Assembly: GCA_016522385.1 (NCBI GenBank)
Contig: JAEKFU010000282.1
Coordinates: 1 to 7,400, forward strand
Length of the DNA stretch: 7,400 nt
From: Pseudomonadota bacterium
Lineage (GTDB): Bacteria > Pseudomonadota > Alphaproteobacteria > Rhizobiales > Aestuariivirgaceae
Direction: 5' to 3'
How positions within the stretch are numbered: the stretch's first letter is position 1; each line of letters begins with the position of its first letter. A model generated the notes under the pieces. That model had not been told where the DNA came from. It saw only the letters and a program-made list of their open reading frames with translations, and did no database searches. Positions 5,462 through 7,400 of this stretch are shown one piece after another. The position numbers were made by a program, and so were the translations under genes.

Positions 5462-6367
5462 ATGACCAAGTCCTCCGACATTCACAAAAAACTTCAGAGC
5501 GAAAAGGACACGGCCCGCGCCTGGTTCGAACAGCTGCGCGACGACATCTGCCGGGCCTTGGAAGCGCTTGAAGACAAGCTCTCATCGACGCCCCTGGCCA
5601 GCCAGGCGGCCGGGCGCTTCGAGCGCAAGGACTGGTCCCGCACCGATAAGGGGAGCGATGTAGACGGCGGTGGCGGCGCCATGTCTTTAATGCGCGGCCG
5701 GGTCTTCGAAAAAGTTGGTGTCCATACATCAACTGTATACGGATCATTCTCCGAAGAGTTCCGCAAGCAGATTCCTGGCGCCGAAGACGATCCGCGCTTC
5801 TGGGCGTCCGGCATCTCGGTAATCGCCCATCCCTGGAATCCCAACGTCCCGACGGCGCACATGAACACCCGTTTCGTCGTCACATCGAAGTCTTGGTTCG
5901 GCTGCGGCGGCGACCTGACACCGGTGCTTGACCGCCGGCGCACCCAGGACGACCCAGATAGTAAGGACTTCCACGCTGCCTTCGAAGCCGCCTGCAAGCT
6001 TCATTCCTGCGCAGACTATGCGCGGTACAAGACCTGGTGCGATGAATATTTCTATCTGCCGCACCGCGGCGAGATGCGCGGCATCGGTGGTATTTTCTAT
6101 GACTACCTGAATTCCGTCGACTGGACGGCTGACTTTGCCTTCACCTGTGACGTCGGCAAGGCTTTCAAGCAGGTCTATAGCGATATCGTTGCCCGCAACA
6201 TGAACAAGAACTGGAGCGAAGCCGACCGCGAAGAACAGCTAGTGCGTCGCGGCCGTTATGTCGAGTTCAACCTGCTCTATGACCGCGGCACCCTGTTCGG
6301 CCTCAAGACCGGCGGCAACGTTGAATCGATCCTGTCCTCAATGCCCCCGTCGGTCCGCTGGCCATGA
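5462..6367 (+). CDS. hemF: Oxygen-dependent coproporphyrinogen III oxidase
   Basis: HemF uses O2 to decarboxylate two propionates of coproporphyrinogen III, giving protoporphyrinogen IX in the late heme pathway; it is a soluble homodimer. The 301 residues carry the family blocks in order: GGGGAMSLMRGRVFEKVGV from 69, SGISVIAHPWNPNVPTAH reaching H133 (with H123), WFGCGGDLTP, DEYFYLPHRGEMRGIGG with H201, R202 and R206, and RRGRYVEFNLLYDRGTLFGL with E268, N270 and D274. The protein ends SSMPPSVRWP. E. coli HemF continues for about 25 residues after the same VRW, but I recall alphaproteobacterial HemF proteins ending this way, so I do not read it as a truncation. ATG at 5462 is taken because homology covers the N-terminal helix; it has only a weak GTGAG upstream. 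The stop overlaps the following transporter start by four bases (ATGA), indicating co-translation. The aerobic enzyme fits the neighbouring bc1 complex. Confidence 0.96.
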   Translation: MTKSSDIHKKLQSEKDTARAWFEQLRDDICRALEALEDKLSSTPLASQAAGRFERKDWSRTDKGSDVDGGGGAMSLMRGRVFEKVGVHTSTVYGSFSEEFRKQIPGAEDDPRFWASGISVIAHPWNPNVPTAHMNTRFVVTSKSWFGCGGDLTPVLDRRRTQDDPDSKDFHAAFEAACKLHSCADYARYKTWCDEYFYLPHRGEMRGIGGIFYDYLNSVDWTADFAFTCDVGKAFKQVYSDIVARNMNKNWSEADREEQLVRRGRYVEFNLLYDRGTLFGLKTGGNVESILSSMPPSVRWP

Positions 6368-7400
6368 ACGACCCGTTGTCGTCTTTGGGAGACTGGCGCA
6401 ATCTGCTAGCTGCTTTTGCGGCCATCAGCGTCTTCGGATTCGCTTTCGGCATGACTTATCCACTATTGTCTTTGATCCTTGAGCAACGCGGCGTATCCGA
6501 AGAACTCATCGGCATCAATGCCGCTATGGCGCCGATCGGCGTATTGTTGTCGTCCTCGATCATTCCGATTGCCGCGCGCAGATTTGGCTCGCGCAACGTG
6601 GCAATTGCCGCTGCTGTCCTGACGTCGCTCCTGATCATCTCTTACAAGGTCTTCGACCGCCTCGATGTCTGGTTCATCCTGCGGCTGATCCAGGGGGTTT
6701 CGATTTCAACACTGTTCGTTCTGAGCGAATCCTGGATCGTCAAATATTCCAACGGCGCCAAACGCGGTCGAATCGTTGCTGTCTACGGCGCCATATTGTC
6801 GGCAAGTTTTGGCGCGGGCCCCGCACTGGTCGGCTGGATCGGCATTGAGGGTTGGCTGCCGTTTATCATTGGCGCCGGCGTGATTGTGGCTGGAATCATT
6901 CCGTTGTTCTTCGTACGCGATGACATCCAGCCCGCCCCGCGCGAACAACAAACCTCGACCATTCTCCTGTTCATTCCCAAAGCACCGATGCTGCTGCTGG
7001 CAGTGGCCATGTTTGCCATCTTCGATGCTGCAACACTGAGTCTGCTGCCAGTATATGGCGTCAAGGTCGGTTTGAGCTTGACCACCGCCACGAACGTTCT
7101 TACCGCCCTGATTGTTGGCAACATCGTCCTGCAGTTTCCCATCGGCATGCTCGCCGATCGTTTTTCAAAGCGTTCGGTTCTTACGTCCTGCGCCGCCATC
7201 ACCGCAGGGACTTGTCTCGCTCTGCCGCCGGTCATGGGAACCGTCTGGATGTGGCCGGTGGTCGTGATTATGGGGGCGACCGGCTATGGCATGTATACCG
7301 TTGCGCTGGCTTCGCTCGGTGACCGGTTCACCGGTGATGAACTGGTCACCGGCAATGCAGCCTTTGCCAGCATGTGGGGCAGCGGTGCCCTTGTCGGTTC
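6364..7400 (+). CDS. Major facilitator superfamily transporter, partial (runs off the right edge)
   Basis: This is an inner-membrane secondary transporter, probably of 12 spans; the substrate is unknown. Starting at ATG 6364, 345 full codons are visible with no stop before the edge. Hydrophobic segments follow one another at about 14-38, 46-66, 77-93, 105-121, 138-158, 162-186, 202-230, 240-262, 272-292 and 294-320. The linker between spans 2 and 3 has a weak motif A (AARRFGSRNV). The equivalent linker in the second half is well formed, GMLADRFSKRSVL at 261-273. SESWIVKY at 121-128, at the end of span 4, recalls the YcaD-like branch of MFS proteins. The start overlaps the hemF stop by four bases, so it is read with hemF. 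A role in moving porphyrin or heme intermediates would fit but has no direct support; drug or metabolite efflux is equally possible. Class is firm, substrate unassigned. Confidence 0.92.
   Translation, partial: MNDPLSSLGDWRNLLAAFAAISVFGFAFGMTYPLLSLILEQRGVSEELIGINAAMAPIGVLLSSSIIPIAARRFGSRNVAIAAAVLTSLLIISYKVFDRLDVWFILRLIQGVSISTLFVLSESWIVKYSNGAKRGRIVAVYGAILSASFGAGPALVGWIGIEGWLPFIIGAGVIVAGIIPLFFVRDDIQPAPREQQTSTILLFIPKAPMLLLAVAMFAIFDAATLSLLPVYGVKVGLSLTTATNVLTALIVGNIVLQFPIGMLADRFSKRSVLTSCAAITAGTCLALPPVMGTVWMWPVVVIMGATGYGMYTVALASLGDRFTGDELVTGNAAFASMWGSGALVG

Noticed and set aside
5494..5997. 167-codon open frame antisense to hemF
   Set aside because: It is the shadow of a well-conserved hemF reading frame, with no independent features.
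6340..6367. Apparent C-terminal truncation of HemF
   Set aside because: The protein ends about 25 residues earlier than E. coli HemF, but the PPxVRWP ending is, as I recall, normal in alphaproteobacterial HemF, and there is no frameshift remnant because the transporter starts at once.
6783..7235. 150-codon open frame antisense to the MFS gene
   Set aside because: The plus strand encodes a continuous MFS protein with a clear motif A; the antisense product shows no family features.

Overview
The window looks like chromosomal DNA from an alphaproteobacterium. It is moderately GC-rich and gene-dense. It carries a bacterial cytochrome bc1 operon (Rieske protein then cytochrome b), a TrmL-type tRNA methyltransferase and an oxygen-dependent HemF whose short C-terminus ends in the PPxVRWP form I associate with that class. 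From memory, trmL and hemF lie next to petABC in many alphaproteobacteria; this is recall, not a search result. No mobile element, CRISPR array, rRNA or tRNA gene was seen.

Layout: positions 1-1431 (minus strand) hold petA (Rieske, GTG start) and petB (cytochrome b, cut by the left edge after 284 residues). A 212-bp divergent spacer leads to the plus strand, where everything else is encoded: trmL (1644-2087), a TPR-sulfotransferase that overlaps trmL by 4 bases (2084-3517), a 285-bp spacer with a perfect 8-bp-arm inverted repeat, a cold-shock protein (3803-4015) followed by a hairpin terminator, a two-gene unit of an exported YbjN-like protein and a small membrane protein (4279-5297), a long 77-base hairpin (5308-5384), hemF (5462-6367), and an MFS transporter (6364 to the right edge) that overlaps hemF by 4 bases.

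Functional reading: the flanks form an aerobic respiration and heme theme. Cytochrome b needs two b hemes and the Rieske protein completes the quinol-oxidising part of complex III. HemF makes protoporphyrinogen IX on the way to heme. The block between trmL and hemF (sulfotransferase, cold-shock protein, unknown envelope pair) has no evident tie to that theme and reads as a lineage-specific insertion. The least explained items are the TPR-sulfotransferase, the YbjN-like/membrane protein pair, the long hairpin before hemF and the 19-bp palindrome before the cold-shock gene. I found no convincing new defence or mobile system.
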